The notes: generated by a model from the sequence alone, not told the origin. 64,000 nt of DNA from Phaeotremella fagi (GCA_001599715.1 BCHU01000014.1:558001-622000); one strand, 5' to 3'; shown: positions 1 to 13,031, numbered from the stretch's first letter. Numbers and translations are program-made.

Positions 1-692
1 TGTAATCAGCGTCCGAGGTATGGGTAGCAGTATAAGCTGCGTAGGCGGATGATGACATGTTATTGAGATATTCGTTGACTGCTGATTGGTAGGTTGAATA
101 TCCGACGATTCTGAAGTAAATTAATTAACATTCGTTTGAGTTGATGTTTTGGGCGACTCACGATCCGGAAGCTACTATGTGAGTTGCTGTTGCTGGTGCT
201 TGTGTTCTATATTTATGGATCAGTGTTCATGTAATTTCGTTGTTTTTGTTTCTAGGTGTTGGGTGAAATCCATCACTTACACGGTGTTACTTGCCGAAGC
301 AGAATTTGAAGTTGAAGTAGTTTTAGATTTAGTCGTTGTAGTAGTCAAAGTTGATCTAATATTGCAATCAATAAATAAATAAAATCGAATCACAGTAACC
401 TCCAACAAACAGATCTCTCCGTTCAACCAGTCCGAAACAGAATCCAGAATTCACCAAAGTATTATAGAACACGAGCACTCACAAGGTAGTAGTAGTGATC
501 ACCCCCTTAGTGGTATAAGCTGAAACGACGACTGTATCACCATCCTAAAACATGAATCAGTATTTCAACATCAAGTTGGCTGGTTGAAACGCGTCGACAA
601 GAATGACTTACATCATCGATTATCGTTGATTTCTGTGCTGAACAGAAGATAATGCCGAGGAATATGGATATTAGAATGAATAGTTTGTTCAT
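1..692 (-). CDS. secreted Ser/Thr-rich protein, 3' part outside the window
   Basis: The first exon (612-692) begins with ATG at 692 and encodes a clear signal peptide (MNKLFILISIFLGIIFCSAQ), followed by a GTAAGT donor. The next exon (about 484-543) reads in frame and is followed by a Thr/Ser-rich exon (about 286-350) with runs of T, K and S. The exon nearest the window edge (1 to about 125) has a long open frame with sequence like VGYSTYQSAVNEYLNNMSSS. The boundaries of the small exon around 160-180 are uncertain because I could not find a join that keeps every frame open. The pattern of signal peptide plus S/T-rich linker fits an extracellular or cell-wall protein. No catalytic domain is visible and the C terminus lies beyond position 1. 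Confidence 0.55.
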
Positions 693-1487
693 TATCTTTT
701 TATGATTTCGATTTATAGATAATAATTTTGATGTGTAGTTGAAATTGGTGGTTGGTGGTCAACACTAATGGTGGACGCGTTAAAATCATTCGCGTACCTG
801 TACTCGTACTCAGCTGCCACTGTTCTCTCGTCACTCAAAGGATGCAAAGTGCCACGTTTATGGTGCCGAGTAAGTGCGGGCTATTTTGGCTGCTATTTTT
901 AAGTAATTTCAGGAACGAGGGTAGGGTATGACTCGGAGTAGTTCAAGTGTAGTCTAGTCCAGTGTAGCGGTGAGCGCAGTGAGAAGGAGATGAGTGTTGC
1001 TCAGTAGAAGCTGATGTCGCATTGGTGAAGTCCAGGTGTCAAATGGTACGGTGTATGGTGTGCTGACTCCCTCTGCTGTGCATGTAGCTGACTCAAACAC
1101 ACAGTACGAGTGACACACTCCGCTGTTTGTATGTTGTATGACGACATGTGAAGTGACCTTGTTACCCCTGGATTGTACGTTGAAGGACGCCGACAGATCC
1201 ACCATATTCTAGAACTTAGCTTTTCGTTTCATCTTGTATTCTTATTGTGTAGTATGAAATTCCTCAGGCGGTATGCCTTGATTCACACTTGCACTACACC
1301 GCTATTAACTTAACCGTTACAGCACTAACAGGTTAGGTTACAGGTTACTACAGTACACGGTTCACCTATGAGTACTATATATAGTTCAATAGATCCAACA
1401 TTCATCTCTCTTTCTCTCTTTTCTACTTCTTCAATTAAAACGTTTATTTCTTAACTCAACTACTACTTAACCACACAATCAATTAAA
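693..1487. other. intergenic, divergent promoter region
   Basis: This separates the left-edge secreted gene (minus) from the CipC-like gene (plus). It holds TGCCAC near 850 and a TATATATA stretch at about 1376 followed by a pyrimidine-rich leader before the ATG at 1488, typical of a highly expressed fungal gene. Open frames here have no splice support or recognisable sequence, so I call no gene. Confidence 0.5.
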
Positions 1488-2308
1488 ATGGGTAAGTCCT
1501 CTTCATCCTCGTCCCATCCCACCTCACCTCACCACCACCATCCCATCCCAATCTATTCATCACCCTCACCTCTCTCCCGCAGTCCTTGACAACGGGTCCC
1601 ACCATAAACTAACATCCCCAGGTCTCTTCGATTTCTTCAACAACGACGCCTCAGGACGTGACCAAGTCTAGTGAGTGCCGTCTTCATCACCCAACCTCCT
1701 CATCTTCCCCTTTCCACACCCACACCCACCTCCCAACACAACTGCGCACCGTCACCAACGGCTCCACAGCACAGACCCACTAACCTCTTGATTAACAGCA
1801 ACATCGACCCAAACAACGAAGGTCACAAATCAAGTCTCTCCCACGAACTTATCGGGTAAGTCAAGGTTCCTACTTCATCTCGTACCTCCTACCATCACTA
1901 ACAGAATTGTCATAACAGTGGTGCAGCCGGATTCGAAGCTATGAAAGCTTACGAAGCCCACGTTGCCAAGAACGGTAAACCACCAAGTGTAAGTCTACTC
2001 CCTCCCACTCCCACTGTTCCACATATTAACCCAAAAAACAGCACCAACTCGCCAAAGAGTTACTTGCCGGTTTCGCAGCTGCCGAAGTTGACAAATTGTT
2101 CGAGACCAAGGGTAAGCCTTTATCACCCCACTTAACCTCACAGTTGATACTGATAATATCGGATAGGTCTTGACGCTTACGACCGTGAAGAAGCCAAGAG
2201 ACACGCCAAACAACAAGCTACCCAAGCTTTGGACCAATCTGGTAAGTCCGTCACTGTCGTCTGTAGGATTTGATACTGATGCTTCTCATATCTATAGGTC
2301 AATACTAG
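1488..2308 (+). CDS. CipC-like small protein (DUF3759)
   Basis: The gene has seven exons: 1488-1491, 1622-1670, 1799-1855, 1919-1988, 2042-2111, 2167-2241 and 2298-2308. The spliced protein is about 110 residues and starts MGLFDFFNN. It contains the family landmarks N-D-P-N-N-E-G-H-K-S-S-L-S-H-E-L-I near residue 20, then GAAGFEAMKAYE, AGFAAAEVDKLFETKG and DREEAKRHAKQQA. These are the hallmarks of the CipC/DUF3759 family, first noted as concanamycin-induced in Aspergillus and often stress- or hypha-associated. The biochemical function is unknown. The first exon is only ATGG, so a start chosen without splicing would be wrong. Introns are dense for such a small protein, and every join keeps the frame. 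Confidence 0.9.
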
Positions 2309-2601
2309 ATCATGTCTTTTTGATTAGTCATTTGGACTGTTTACTCTGAATTGAATGGGTGGAAATGATGGATGAAAAGAATTGAATTGCCGTAGTTGAA
2401 AGAAGCTTATGAATGAATTTGATGATGACTTGTTGCGTATCGCATCTCGAGCCACACAACAAAGCCATCAACCAATTTTTGAGAGTACATCATGATAACA
2501 CTTTGAGTCATTCATCTCATCACCTACATCCCATGTAGTCCCAACGACTACAAGTTAACGCTTTCTCTGTGACAGACAATACATTCCACTATCTACACCA
2601 A

Positions 2602-4042
2602 CTACCTCCTCTCCTGCTGCGCCGGAGCAGGACTAGCAGATCTACTCCCCGTCTTAGCGCGTTTCCCAAACTGACCATTGGAACCACCTTCAAAAGGTCT
2701 CTTCGGTAATCCAGGAGTGCCCCCAGCACCAGGTCCAGGGGGAACAGACTGCCGCTGCAAAGGCGTCCCAACCACCCGTCCACCACTCCCAGGGACATAT
2801 CCACCTCTCCCTCTAGGTGTCCCACTCCCACCCCCAGGCGTGGGTGTACCCCGATGAAACGGTAATCCACGTCTCGAAGCGTTATTAATCGGGAACGGCG
2901 ATTTACCTCTTGGCGTGTTGAATCGATTCGAGTTTGGTGTGGAGTATGGGAGGGGGAGTGGGGGTGGGACGTTTGGTAATGGGGTTTGGTAGGTTGGGGA
3001 ATTGGGTTGGATTTCGAGGGGTTCTTGGTCTGGTGGTTGGGATAATCTGGCTGCTCGTTTTTTCTGTTGAACGTGGAATTAGTTATTTTTCATTGATTAG
3101 ATAGAAGGAATGGTTCTTACCTGTCTCTTAAGTTCTGCTGCTCTTACACCGATTTTCTCGCCTTGGAGGTACTGTCACACATTTGATTAGTTATAGCGTT
3201 TTGGAAGTTGGGATCGAAGTTAGACTTACACCTTCAACTTTATGTCCTGAATCTAATTTAGCTATTAAGAACTGTTGTTTTTCTAGTAGTTCTATAGGTT
3301 CATTCCAGATTTTGGAGGGTAACACAGGATGAGAAGTGTATTCAGGAATCAACGGGAGAAGTGATTGGAATTGAGGATTCGGTTTGGTACCTAACGGAGT
3401 GGGATCTAGAGTCGTGAGACTTAATTCAGTATGAAGTCTTTAAGACGTTCAAGATAGAAGAATGATAACTTACCTATACAATCTTCTAACAGATGTTCAT
3501 AACCTTTCTCAAGTCGTTTCTTTTTCAGAGATTTCGATTTCTTGTTCTTCTCCTCCTTGATCTTCTCATTGGTAGAGTGACCGTTACTATTACCAATACC
3601 CAACCCCATCCCAGAATGATTATTCCCCTCTTCATCATCTTTATGAACCGTCCCACTAGTCTCATCATCATGAACGATGGGATCAGCGAAAGGTCGAACA
3701 TAAGTGTTATACAAAGAATCCAGATGGAGGAGGGATATCAAATCCAAACTTGAATGCAGGGCTTTAGGTTGTGGGACTACATTTACGTTTAAGCACTCTG
3801 GAAGAGGGTTGGTGGATGGACTTACCGTCCCAAGTTGGTAAGATCAATCTCGATATCTCGTTAGATCTGGAACCGGAACTGAAATTGGAACCCTTGGTTT
3901 CTGGATCAAAATCTTTATCCTCTGCCATCTCGATCTCTTTCGTGATAGTTTCTTGATGACCGTTCGTCATTGGAACGTTGTGGGTTTGTGGTGGGACTGG
4001 GGAAGGTGATTTACTACTTTCACCATATTGAATGAGGTCCAT
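2602..4042 (-). CDS. Mediator subunit Med19-like protein
   Basis: Five exons (3826-4042, 3474-3776, 3230-3405, 3121-3171, 2602-3063) join in frame to about 402 residues. The N terminus is polar. Residues about 80-105 read DLISLLHLDSLYNTYVRPFAD, followed by a Lys-rich stretch and LEKGYEHLLEDCIDPTPLG. Next come a conserved-looking LLPLIPEY segment, a basic helix (GVRAAELKRQKKRAARL) and a long Pro/Gly/Arg-rich tail. The order of a Y-x-x-Y-V-R-P block, a basic linker, G-Y-x-H-L and a downstream charged helix resembles fungal Med19/Rox3, a head-module Mediator subunit acting in RNA polymerase II initiation. That assignment is from remembered family features, not a search. It is convergent with the CipC-like gene. 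Confidence 0.5.
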
Positions 4043-4204
4043 TGTTATGGTGAAATAGAAACTGAGTATAAGAGAGTCAAATTGTCAATTGAGTAACGCT
4101 TTTAAAGACGAAGGCATTTGCTTCCGTCCTCGAACAATAAACATCAACCTTGGTTACAGTCTCACCTCAATTTCAACCTCTAACAATCCATTCTACAACA
4201 AAAG

Positions 4205-4826
4205 ATGTCATCATGTAAGCAAATAACTGTCATTATCAAACCGACACCTAACTATTGAACAGATCTACCATCTTCGAAAGGTTTACTTCCTTATTGGATG
4301 TTGATAACAGCCGCCGCGTCAATCTACAACGCCGGTCAAAACTATTTCATCATTTGGCAAAGTAAAGAGATTTATTCGTTGAAGGCTCATGAGAGTGAGT
4401 TAAGGTTCTTCTGCTCCATTCAAAATGTAATTTAACCTGATGATATCTCAGTGACACATTTGGCTGGAAGGATTTTCGCTGCCTGGACTGGAATCACAGC
4501 TGTTCTTAGAGCTACTGCCGCTTATAAGATTAACGATCCTATGTTAGTTGAAACGTTTTTATACGACAAGTGGACGCCATTTTTGACATTGTGTTTTAGA
4601 ATCTACAATCTAGCTTTATCAACATACCTCCTTGCTGGTTGGCATTTCACCTCTGAATGGTTGATCTTCAAAACTGTCAAAGTCAACCGTGCGTCCATCG
4701 GACCACTTATTGTTGCTTGTGAGTTTAATTCACTCTGATGGGTTTTTATGACTAGAATATTAACTTTGATTGATAGGGTCAAGTGTCACTTGGATGTTAC
4801 TCCAGAAGGACTATTACCTTAAATAG
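4205..4826 (+). CDS. ERG28: Erg28, ER scaffold of ergosterol biosynthesis
   Basis: The exons 4205-4214, 4263-4394, 4451-4718 and 4777-4826 give about 150 residues. The protein has the Erg28 pattern: LPSSKGLLPYWMLITAAASI near the N terminus, RIFAAWTGITAVLRATAAY, then WHFTSEWLIFKTV and a final SSVTWMLLQ. Erg28 is a small ER membrane protein with about four transmembrane segments. It tethers the C-4 demethylase enzymes (Erg25, Erg26, Erg27) and Erg6. All expected segments are present and length matches the family. The first exon carries only three codons and one base. Confidence 0.93.
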
Positions 4827-5847
4827 TCGACGCGGTCATGGACACTTTCTTCACCCATTTTACCGTAGATGTTTGGGAATGAATCAATGATTTATCATCA
4901 ATCTTATCAGGTTCATATGAATTGTCGGAAACGGTCTATGATTATGTCGAACAGCGGGGAAGATTTGAATAACCGTCTACTGAACGTCAACTAAGAGACC
5001 AAGCAATATCCGGAATTCATAAGTCATTGTTCAATTTCTCAATATGACGTGAATCTTCAAGACATTTCGTCGATTCACCGACCCATTGTCTGATTGGAAG
5101 CGTTAATAAGACGCGATGAACGTGCCTTGAGAGTAGAGTGGCGGACTGAGCTTCGAATAGTGAATTTTGAATGGATCCCATGTGAACCAGGATGTGGAAT
5201 TGATCCACGACGTTATTTCTTTTAGTAAAGCCTCATGGATGTAGAGTATCTGAATAACATTAGGTTCGGATTTCCAGAAATATGGAAAAGGAAACGATAC
5301 ACTACAATCGAAGAGTTTCTAATTCAAAATTACGTAAAGACTAGGAGAGAAGATAGGATCTTCCAACACCTCTAACACAACAATTTAGAAGAGGGTATTT
5401 GGACCGATTCACACGACGGAAATATCTGATGATGATGACTGGATAAATATTCAACGAAATGAGTACAGACTCTTTTAGGTACTGAACCAAAACAACATTT
5501 CTACAGAAGAACCCTGTATTCTTGAGTCTCGGATGCTCTTTTTCCGGATTTCGTTTGAGCCCATGAGAGGATTGTCTTTTGAAGATCTGAATTGGCTGGC
5601 TGATAGTTGCAAATCTGAGAATCGTCAAGCCAGAAGTCGACTTGTTGAAGTACTTAAAGAGGGATAGTCATGAGAAGTTGAGGGTGGAATGCCACTGCCT
5701 CTGATGATGAGCCTCGTTCGGTTGTTTGATAACCGTACTTTCAGTAGATACTAGGAATTTGAAAGCATTTCGATGTGAACTTCCTATCTTATTCTGTGCA
5801 AAATAGTGATAACTCCTAGAATATACAAGAAACAACACCGAGGTGAG
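4827..5847. other. intergenic, contains a probable gene remnant
   Basis: This lies between ERG28 and the ABC transporter, both on plus. The minus strand between about 5017 and 5660 holds protein-like fragments that do not join (listed separately). I see no complete gene. The last ~100 bases serve as leader for the transporter start at 5848. Confidence 0.4.
5017..5655 (-). pseudogene. possible decayed minus-strand gene
   Basis: Two minus-strand fragments look like protein. One reads FWLDDSQICNYQPANSDLQK and continues about 45 codons to a stop near 5507. The other, ending at 5017, contains HRVLLTLPIRQWVGEST and ends LEKLNNDL-like (IEKLNNDL). Between them all three frames have stops and no convincing donor/acceptor pair restores continuity. 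Upstream there is no clear ATG exon. This may be a degenerate copy of a lineage-specific gene, or a real gene with exons I could not resolve. The family is not recognised. Confidence 0.25.
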
Positions 5848-8806
5848 ATGTCTAATCAACTCCCACCTCTCAGAAACCTCCCCAAAGCCAAGATAGCCCA
5901 GATTCAAACCCAACTCAAATCAATTCTCAACGGTTATCTTCGTCATCGTCCGATATTTCAAAGACTCCTTACAGCTGCATTCGTGTTCTATTGTTTGGGA
6001 ACTACTTATCAATCGCTTACTGGTAAAGGTGCTAAAGGTGGAACGAGGGAACGTGGAGCTGGTGGTAGAAGAGGTAAAGGGAAAGGTGGGTTTTATGACT
6101 TTTGTTCTCAGCTAATCTGTGGTAGATGCTAGTAAAACCAAGGCTAGCGTTAATGATCCTCTTTTTCATATTCGATTGAAGAGGTTGTTGAGGATTGTCA
6201 TACCATCTCTGAAATCTAGGGAAGCTGTTATGTTAGCTCTACACTCAGCTTTTCTAGTTGCTCGAACTGGTTTAAGTCTATATGTTGCAGATTTAGACGG
6301 ACGGTAAGCTCCAAATTAACTTACATGAATGGAAGCTGAATGCAATAATCAGGATAGTATCTTCTTTAGTCACTGCTCAACCTCATCTGTTCCTCCTGAA
6401 TCTCGCTCGATGGATCCTGATAGCAATTCCAGCTACATACACCAACTCCATGCTTGAATATCTGCAAAACGAATTAGGTTTAGCTTACAGAACAAGATTG
6501 ACTAAATATGCTTTGGGGACATATTTGGATCCACTGCCCTCGACCTTGGATAATAGAAATACAGCTGGAGAGAAAGATGGGGAACAACTTTTCTATAAAT
6601 TAGCTAATCTGGATGATAGGATAAAGAACGCTGATCAGGTATGTTGAAATTCACGTGGATATCGTTAATGTGTTACAGTATATGACCGTGGACATCCAGC
6701 AATTCAGTAATAAATTGGCAGAGATATATTCGAATATTGCGAAACCTGTTTTAGATGTAATGTAGGTTTGAAATTTGATATATAGCTCATCACAGATTGT
6801 ATAATTATCAACTGTCGCGAAACGTTGGAGCGGAAGGTTTGGTAGTTTTGACAGTTCTTGTCCAACTAAGTGCTGGACTTTGTAAGTCCTCAGCACATAA
6901 TCTTACTGATATATAGTACGAGCTATCACACCACCATTCGGTCAATACGCCGCTCACGAAGGTAAATAATTCTCCGTATCACAAAAGTCAGGGCTGACTG
7001 GGAATAGCGACACTGGAAGGTGAACTCCGATTCACACATTCTCGACTCCTAGAGTCAGCCGAAGAAGTAGCCCTCTACCATGGTGAAGAGTTCGAGAAGA
7101 ACGTCATTGAAAGAGGATATTTCGCTTTGGTCAAGCATGCCAATAGAGTTTTGAGGATTAGAGTCTGGCACGGGATGGCAGGTACGTGGGATTTTGGTTT
7201 TCACTCGATTGGTCTGTATTCTGACAACCGTTACAGAGGAAGGAGTGGTTAAATGGCTATGGGGCTCTTTGGGTTTAGGTATATGTTCTATACCTGTGTT
7301 TGGTGGTGGACTTTTGGGTATGGGAACAGGAACTTTGGGTAGTAGAACTGAAGGTAAGCGTTTTGATGTTGATCAAGAAGACATGACAGGTTAACGGAGA
7401 TTTTTAGGTTTCGTTACCAACCGAAGATTGCTTTTATCTGCAAGTGACGCTTTTGGGAGGGTCATGTATAGCTACAAAGTGGGTTTGTGGTACGATCTAA
7501 ACTGATAGATTTATAGGAACTAGCTGAACTTGCTGGTTACACTGCTAGAGTTTCGGATCTACTTGATACAATGGATGACGTTAAGAAAGGTCATTATCAA
7601 AAGAAACTGGTCAGTAGTGCCAGTACGGAGGACAACGAGAAAGGTGAGCTAAGAACCTAATTGACTGCTGCCTGAGACTCACTATGATCAGTCCTCATGG
7701 GCCGAGGCAAGATTATTGAATCTGAAGAAATTCGATTTGATCAAGTCCCACTCATCAGTCCTAACGGGGATGTCTTGATTAAATCGATGAGTTTCAATGT
7801 ACAACCTGGAGTAAGTGGCTTTGTTTTATGGAACTGATCGTTAGAAACATCTTCTGGTTGTTGGACCAAATGGCTGTGAGTGTTTTGAATTTTATTTCGA
7901 GGGCAACGAGACTTACACAGAATAGGTGGTAAAAGTAGTCTCTTCAGGATTTTAGGAGGATTATGGCCAGTTTACGGTATGTTCAACTAAAATTGGACCA
8001 CTGGTCTTCTAACACAATATTCATATTCTTCAGGCGGAACGGTGTACAAACCACCAGCGAAAGAATTCACCTACATCCCCCAAAGACCATATCTCTCAAT
8101 AGGAACATTACGAGATCAAATCATCTATCCCGATTCGTATGACGAAATGATCAAAAATGGGGTTACCGATGAAGATTTGATGAAAATATTAGCAGTTTTG
8201 GAAATGGAACATGTCGTTGAGAGGGAGGGTGGATGGGAGAGTTTCAGGGAATGGAGAGACGCTCTGTCGGGAGGTGATAAACAGCGAATCGCTATGGCTA
8301 GATTGTTTTATCATAGACCGAAGGTATGTTTTTTTTTTTGGTTGTTTTCGATTATTGCTGATGGTATTGATAGTACGCTATTCTTGATGAATGCACTTCT
8401 GCGGTTACTTTGGAAATTGAAAAAGTAATGTATGACCATGCGACGTGTAAGTCAAGTTGGTTCACGAAACGCGAATTTGTTATTGATAGACACCTTAGCG
8501 CTGGGAATCACTTTGATGACAGTAAGTCATCGACCGTCTTTATGGAAATACCATTCGATGGTTTTGCAATACGACGGAATGGGTGGATACGTTTTGTAAG
8601 TAATCTTCACTTTGAATTGTTTATTACATGTCTGAAGGTGATTTGTGGGTAGTACCGAATTAAACGCCGAAAAACGATTAGCGTTACAAGAAGAGAAACA
8701 GGAACTTGAACATCGTTTGTTGGAGGTTCCGAAACTTCGGGCTAGATTAGAAGAATTGAAAGCTGTCAAGGAGGAACGTGAACGTGAAAGATCAAAGGTG
8801 GTTTAA
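5848..8806 (+). CDS. PXA2: peroxisomal ABCD-family half ABC transporter (Pxa2-like)
   Basis: This multi-exon gene encodes one transmembrane domain followed by one nucleotide-binding domain, the ABCD/ALDP half-transporter layout. The membrane part carries the family block around [11 protein letters not shown] followed by TVDIQQFS (exons near 6450-6780), and a FGGGLLG segment. The ATPase part shows Walker A GPNGCGKSSL (near 7870-7950), the Q-loop region [20 protein letters not shown] (about 8070-8130), the signature LSGGDKQR (family usually LSGGEKQR), Walker [12 protein letters not shown] and the switch region SHRPSLW. A coiled-coil tail ends in KVV and stop at 8804-8806. ABCD heterodimers (Pxa1/Pxa2) import long-chain acyl-CoA into peroxisomes for beta-oxidation. 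Which of the two this is I infer from general resemblance. The gene is convergent with the Phe-tRNA synthetase gene, stops about 140 nt apart. Confidence 0.88.
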
Positions 8807-8946
8807 GTGTGGTCGAATAGATTAAACATTTGTAGAACCATTCAATGAAATGTTTTGTAAAATCAACTCGAACCAACAAAAATGCATCAATCTCTCTCTA
8901 AAAACAATATACATTTCCCAACTCTCCAATCCGCAAAGGCAAAACC

Positions 8947-11387
8947 TTAGAGTAAAGGTTCAACGTCGAATTCCAAACTCGAACACGGTCTGTTCAATTC
9001 GAAGTTAGCCAAGACGGATGGATGCAGAATCCCCAAAGAACCAATGACGACGTCTCTAGCGTCTGGACCAGTTTTCAGAGCTTGTTTCAAATCTTTAGCG
9101 AGGGTGCTGAGAGGTGAAGTAGATGTTTGTGGGGTTGGGTCGGAGATTGGTTGATGGGGTTTGGGTCGGTAGATGATACTCGCTGCTCGACCTGGGAGGT
9201 ATGTTGGATCTAAAGAATTGTTAGTGGTTTAAAAGGGAAGGTTTAGGTTAGGACTTACCTTGAACTTCTTTGATGTAGTAACCATATTTACCCTCGTTAT
9301 CACTCGAACCCAAGAACGGAACTGCGAGAATCTGCATAATCCTATCCAACAATCCATGAACGACTTCGAATCCAGCTTGTCGATTCATATAAACCGCACC
9401 CAGTCTTCTGAAATTCCTAGCTTGTCTCTCTTCACTAAGATCTTGAATGGCTATATCGGAAACTTCGAAAATCTTCATTGGTAACGGTAAAGATTTATTT
9501 TCTCTGGCTGTTTTTAGTAAACCTGGGAGAAGGGAGGTTCGGATGATTTGATATTCGAGTGATTTGGGGTTGGCTAGTTTGACGGCGTATTTTCCTGGAT
9601 CGGGTCGATTTAGATGAGCGAAATTTTCATCGTGTGAACACTATGCATTTTGGTTTTTGGTTAGCTAATTTTGAGCATGACATAGGCTCTAGCTGACCTA
9701 CCAAGATCAATGGTAAACACTCTGTCCAACCTGCCATCGCACATTCCTTTCTAAGTATATCGCCAAGCTTGTTGACTGGATAAGCTTTAGCAACGGTATT
9801 AGTCGATGGCAAGATCTTGGGTAGATTGTTGAAACCGTATGCAATACCAGCATCCTCCATGATATCACATTCGTGCAAGATGTCAGGTCTAGTACATGGG
9901 ACTTGAACGTCTAATTCATCAAGTTCCAAAGCTGGTTTAGCGGATAATGACATTCTAGTCAAAAGTTTTGATACCTCTTCACGCGAAAGATCGAGACCTA
10001 ACGCTGCGTTGATATATGAATGCGAAGCTTTGGTTGGTCTGGGTGAAATGTTTGGTGAGAGATGGGAAGATCCGTCTGGCATGTGGATTTTGACTGGTTC
10101 GATGGTGTAAGGGATTTCACTGTACTCGGCGAACATGGTTGAAACCATGTTGACTACGATGTCACTGTCATGGGTTAGTATCACGTTGTATTGTGAACTG
10201 GAAAAAGAATTACAGTTTGGTTTGATCAGTCGCCGTGACATCAATGAAGATGTTTTTAGTTCTGCCTTGGACAATCTTGGAATCTAAAGAGGGAGTTAGT
10301 CAAGTCAATCATTTCAAGAAATTTTCGACTTACGTTGAGAATTGATGATAGGAGGCATTGACAGAACACGATCTTTGCTATCATAGATAATAGGATAGGC
10401 CGGTGCATCACGAATGATATGAAGGTATTTATTGAGATGACGATCGGTCTAAAATATCATTAGTAACCCTCGTTCAAATGAATACCTCAGAACTCACTTC
10501 ATAAATAGTCATCAACTCTTCAGCGGTAGATTCGACATCTTTGTTCAAAGGAGCGAATTTGATTTCCTTTGGATCTTTACACATATATCTGAGAGTCTAT
10601 CAGCATCAAATGGTTGAAAAGAACAACTTGTTGAACCCACCTGAAAGGTCCTTCGATAGTGTCCAAATCATGTGTACCGATAGCAACGAATCTTCTCATC
10701 CTACACAAATTCTGATGAAGCTTATCTTGTAAATCGATGAAACTATCGTATTCAAGTTGGTTCATTGGTCTAGCCAATCTCAAGACTGCAGAGGCGAAAT
10801 ACGGTCGTAACGGTGATGTCTAAATTCCTCTTTCAGTAAAATTGCAAGATTCAAAATTGGACGAAGGAGGACATACGGATGCTTCAACATAGACTTCCTG
10901 TAATTTTTCTGGGGTTGATAGAGAGAAAATTGGTGGTGTGTCTTTATCCAAGAAGATTCTTAGGGCTCTAGCGACTCCTTCTAAACATAAGAGATCGTAT
11001 CTTAAAATTCGAATCAGCTATAACAATCTCTTTTAATGATAACGGTAGCTAACCTATTAGCTGGAATTTCAATCTTCAATTGAGGTGGTGGTGTGGGTAA
11101 TCCTTTAGCTAAAGCAGCTTCCACATCCTCGGTTGTCTATCATGTTCAATCAGCTAATCAAAATTTCATATCACCAGCTAACTCACATCTTCATCTAATT
11201 CTATACCGAAATCGAAACATAATTCATCAAACTCATGAGTAGCTAACAAGGATCAGTTGACAAGGAGATATCAAAGACTTACTGTACTCTCTACCTAAAC
11301 GTCTGTAGAGATCTGCTTTGTCTACTGTGATTGTTGGCTGTAGTGGTGAGCTTTATGTGATGGCTATAGGGGGTTTTGACTCACCAT
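8947..11387 (-). CDS. FRS1: cytosolic phenylalanyl-tRNA synthetase beta subunit
   Basis: The protein starts [19 protein letters not shown], with the ATG at 11385-11387 standing alone as exon 1. A 47-nt intron (11338-11384) precedes the Pro codon. Further exons give [60 protein letters not shown], the B5 region with [37 protein letters not shown] and the C-terminal [18 protein letters not shown]. These are landmarks of the eukaryotic cytosolic PheT chain, which with the alpha chain (Frs2) forms the alpha2-beta2 enzyme charging tRNA-Phe. The stop is at 8947-8949. It lies downstream of RPL5 on the same strand. Confidence 0.95.
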
Positions 11388-11689
11388 TTTGAGTGAATGT
11401 CTTTGCTAAAAGTAATGATTTATGCTTTCTTTTGAACGTTTAATTCAACTTGACAACTTCGACTCAAATCTGGAATAGATGCTGAAGTGCCACGTGGCGG
11501 AATTTCGCTATGAATATGACTTCTCTCAGCAGTCTTGTACTACTATCCAAGGTAGATGCTCATCAGTGTTGTCAACAGCAACAGCTGAGCAACGCAAATG
11601 CAAACAAAATCATACACCAACAAGCCAAAGAAAGAAAAGGTTACATAAACAATCGAATATATATTCAAACTCGAATAACCTATTCGTCG

Positions 11690-12791
11690 TCCTCCTCTTC
11701 CTCTTCGTCCTCCTCGGCATCTGCCTTTCCAGCTTTGTAAGCCTTGATCTTCTCGTCGACTCTCTCGCGTCTTTGCTCTCTGTTGAGCTTGGAGACCTTC
11801 CATTTACCAGATTCAGCCTTCCATTTAGCGACGTCTTTCTCGGTAGCCTTGAAGACTGGGTCTTCACGGATCTTCTCGTAAGCTGCGGTGTAGAGTTCTT
11901 CGATGTCGGCGGAACCGATGTCTGAAGCAAGGTAGGTTGAGAATTGTTTCTTGAATCTGGAGTGGAGTTGTTAGTTGGGTTATTTGAAATACGAGTCTCT
12001 GTAATGTTCCAACTTACCTTTCGTCATCTTCCTCTTCGAGGGATTCCATGTATTCAGCAACGTGACCACCTTGAATGTATTTTTGGAGGACCTCAGCATC
12101 AAGAGATTTAGATTCTGGGTCGTATCCTGGGTAACGTTTTTCGTTGTGGGGGATGAAGATACCACCATCTGATGCACCCTTCATGGCACCGAAGACACGG
12201 GAACCGGTCGAAGTACGACGGAGACCGACATCGAGGTAGGCCTTGAATGGACGTGGTTCATCATCACCAACTGTAGGGTTGTCAGCAATAGATCACTGTA
12301 ATTTAGCAGAAACGAAGATTAACTCACGAGCTTCAGTGAGAGTCAATTCTCCCGTTGGCTCAACTTCACCCTCGTATTTGTCAGCGAGGTTGAGGATGGT
12401 CAAAGCACGACGAGCGACAAGGAGACCGGTAGCGTAACAAGCGGTCCAGTTGGTGAGACCGTGTTCGATACCGTATTTTGGAAGTTCCTTGGATGAAGCT
12501 TGAGTAAGAATGATATCACCTTGGAGTTTGGAGTAAACGATTTGACAGATGACTTGTTTGTTGGTGATACGAACGACCTGGGGGTTTTATCAGCAAATGT
12601 TCTGTTCTTGTGGTCCCAATCAGAATGCGATAGCTCACCAATCTGTATTTAGCAGAAGCGTACTTGTTCTTAGCTTGAGAAACCAAACGTTTTCTTGCAT
12701 AGTAATCGGTCTTTCCTTCTCTTCTTCTTCTTGGTTTGACTTGATACCTAGAGAAGTAGGCTGAGTTCTTTTGAAGCTTGACGAAAGGCAT
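11690..12791 (-). CDS. RPL5: 60S ribosomal protein uL18 (L5)
   Basis: The protein starts [19 protein letters not shown] at 12791 and continues [58 protein letters not shown] and [10 protein letters not shown], all diagnostic of eukaryotic L5. This protein binds 5S rRNA and sits in the central protuberance of the large subunit. Introns occur near 12598-12638, 12272-12330 and 11960-12020. The tail ends in an acidic run ([14 protein letters not shown]), longer in acid residues than I expect for yeast or human L5. The gene is divergent from the PDI gene over about 240 nt. Confidence 0.96.
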
Positions 12792-13031
12792 TTTGGTGAT
12801 GTCGTCTTTTGGTGATGATAGAGAAGAAAAAGGAGGAGAGAGAAAGTTTTGACTATAGTGAATTTCGCCACGAGGGACGGGGTTTCGAGGGGAGTTCGGC
12901 GTTTACTCAAAAAATGAATGTGGCACTGAGACTCCGTGCCTGACTCATACACCTCCACGTTGCGCGTCCGCTGAATAAGTCAAAGGTCAAAGGTCCATCT
13001 TTCAATTTCATCCAGCTACTACACCACCAAA

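Noticed and set aside
954..1205. Open frame on minus between the first two genes
   Set aside because: No splice support, no recognisable sequence and it sits in a divergent promoter region.
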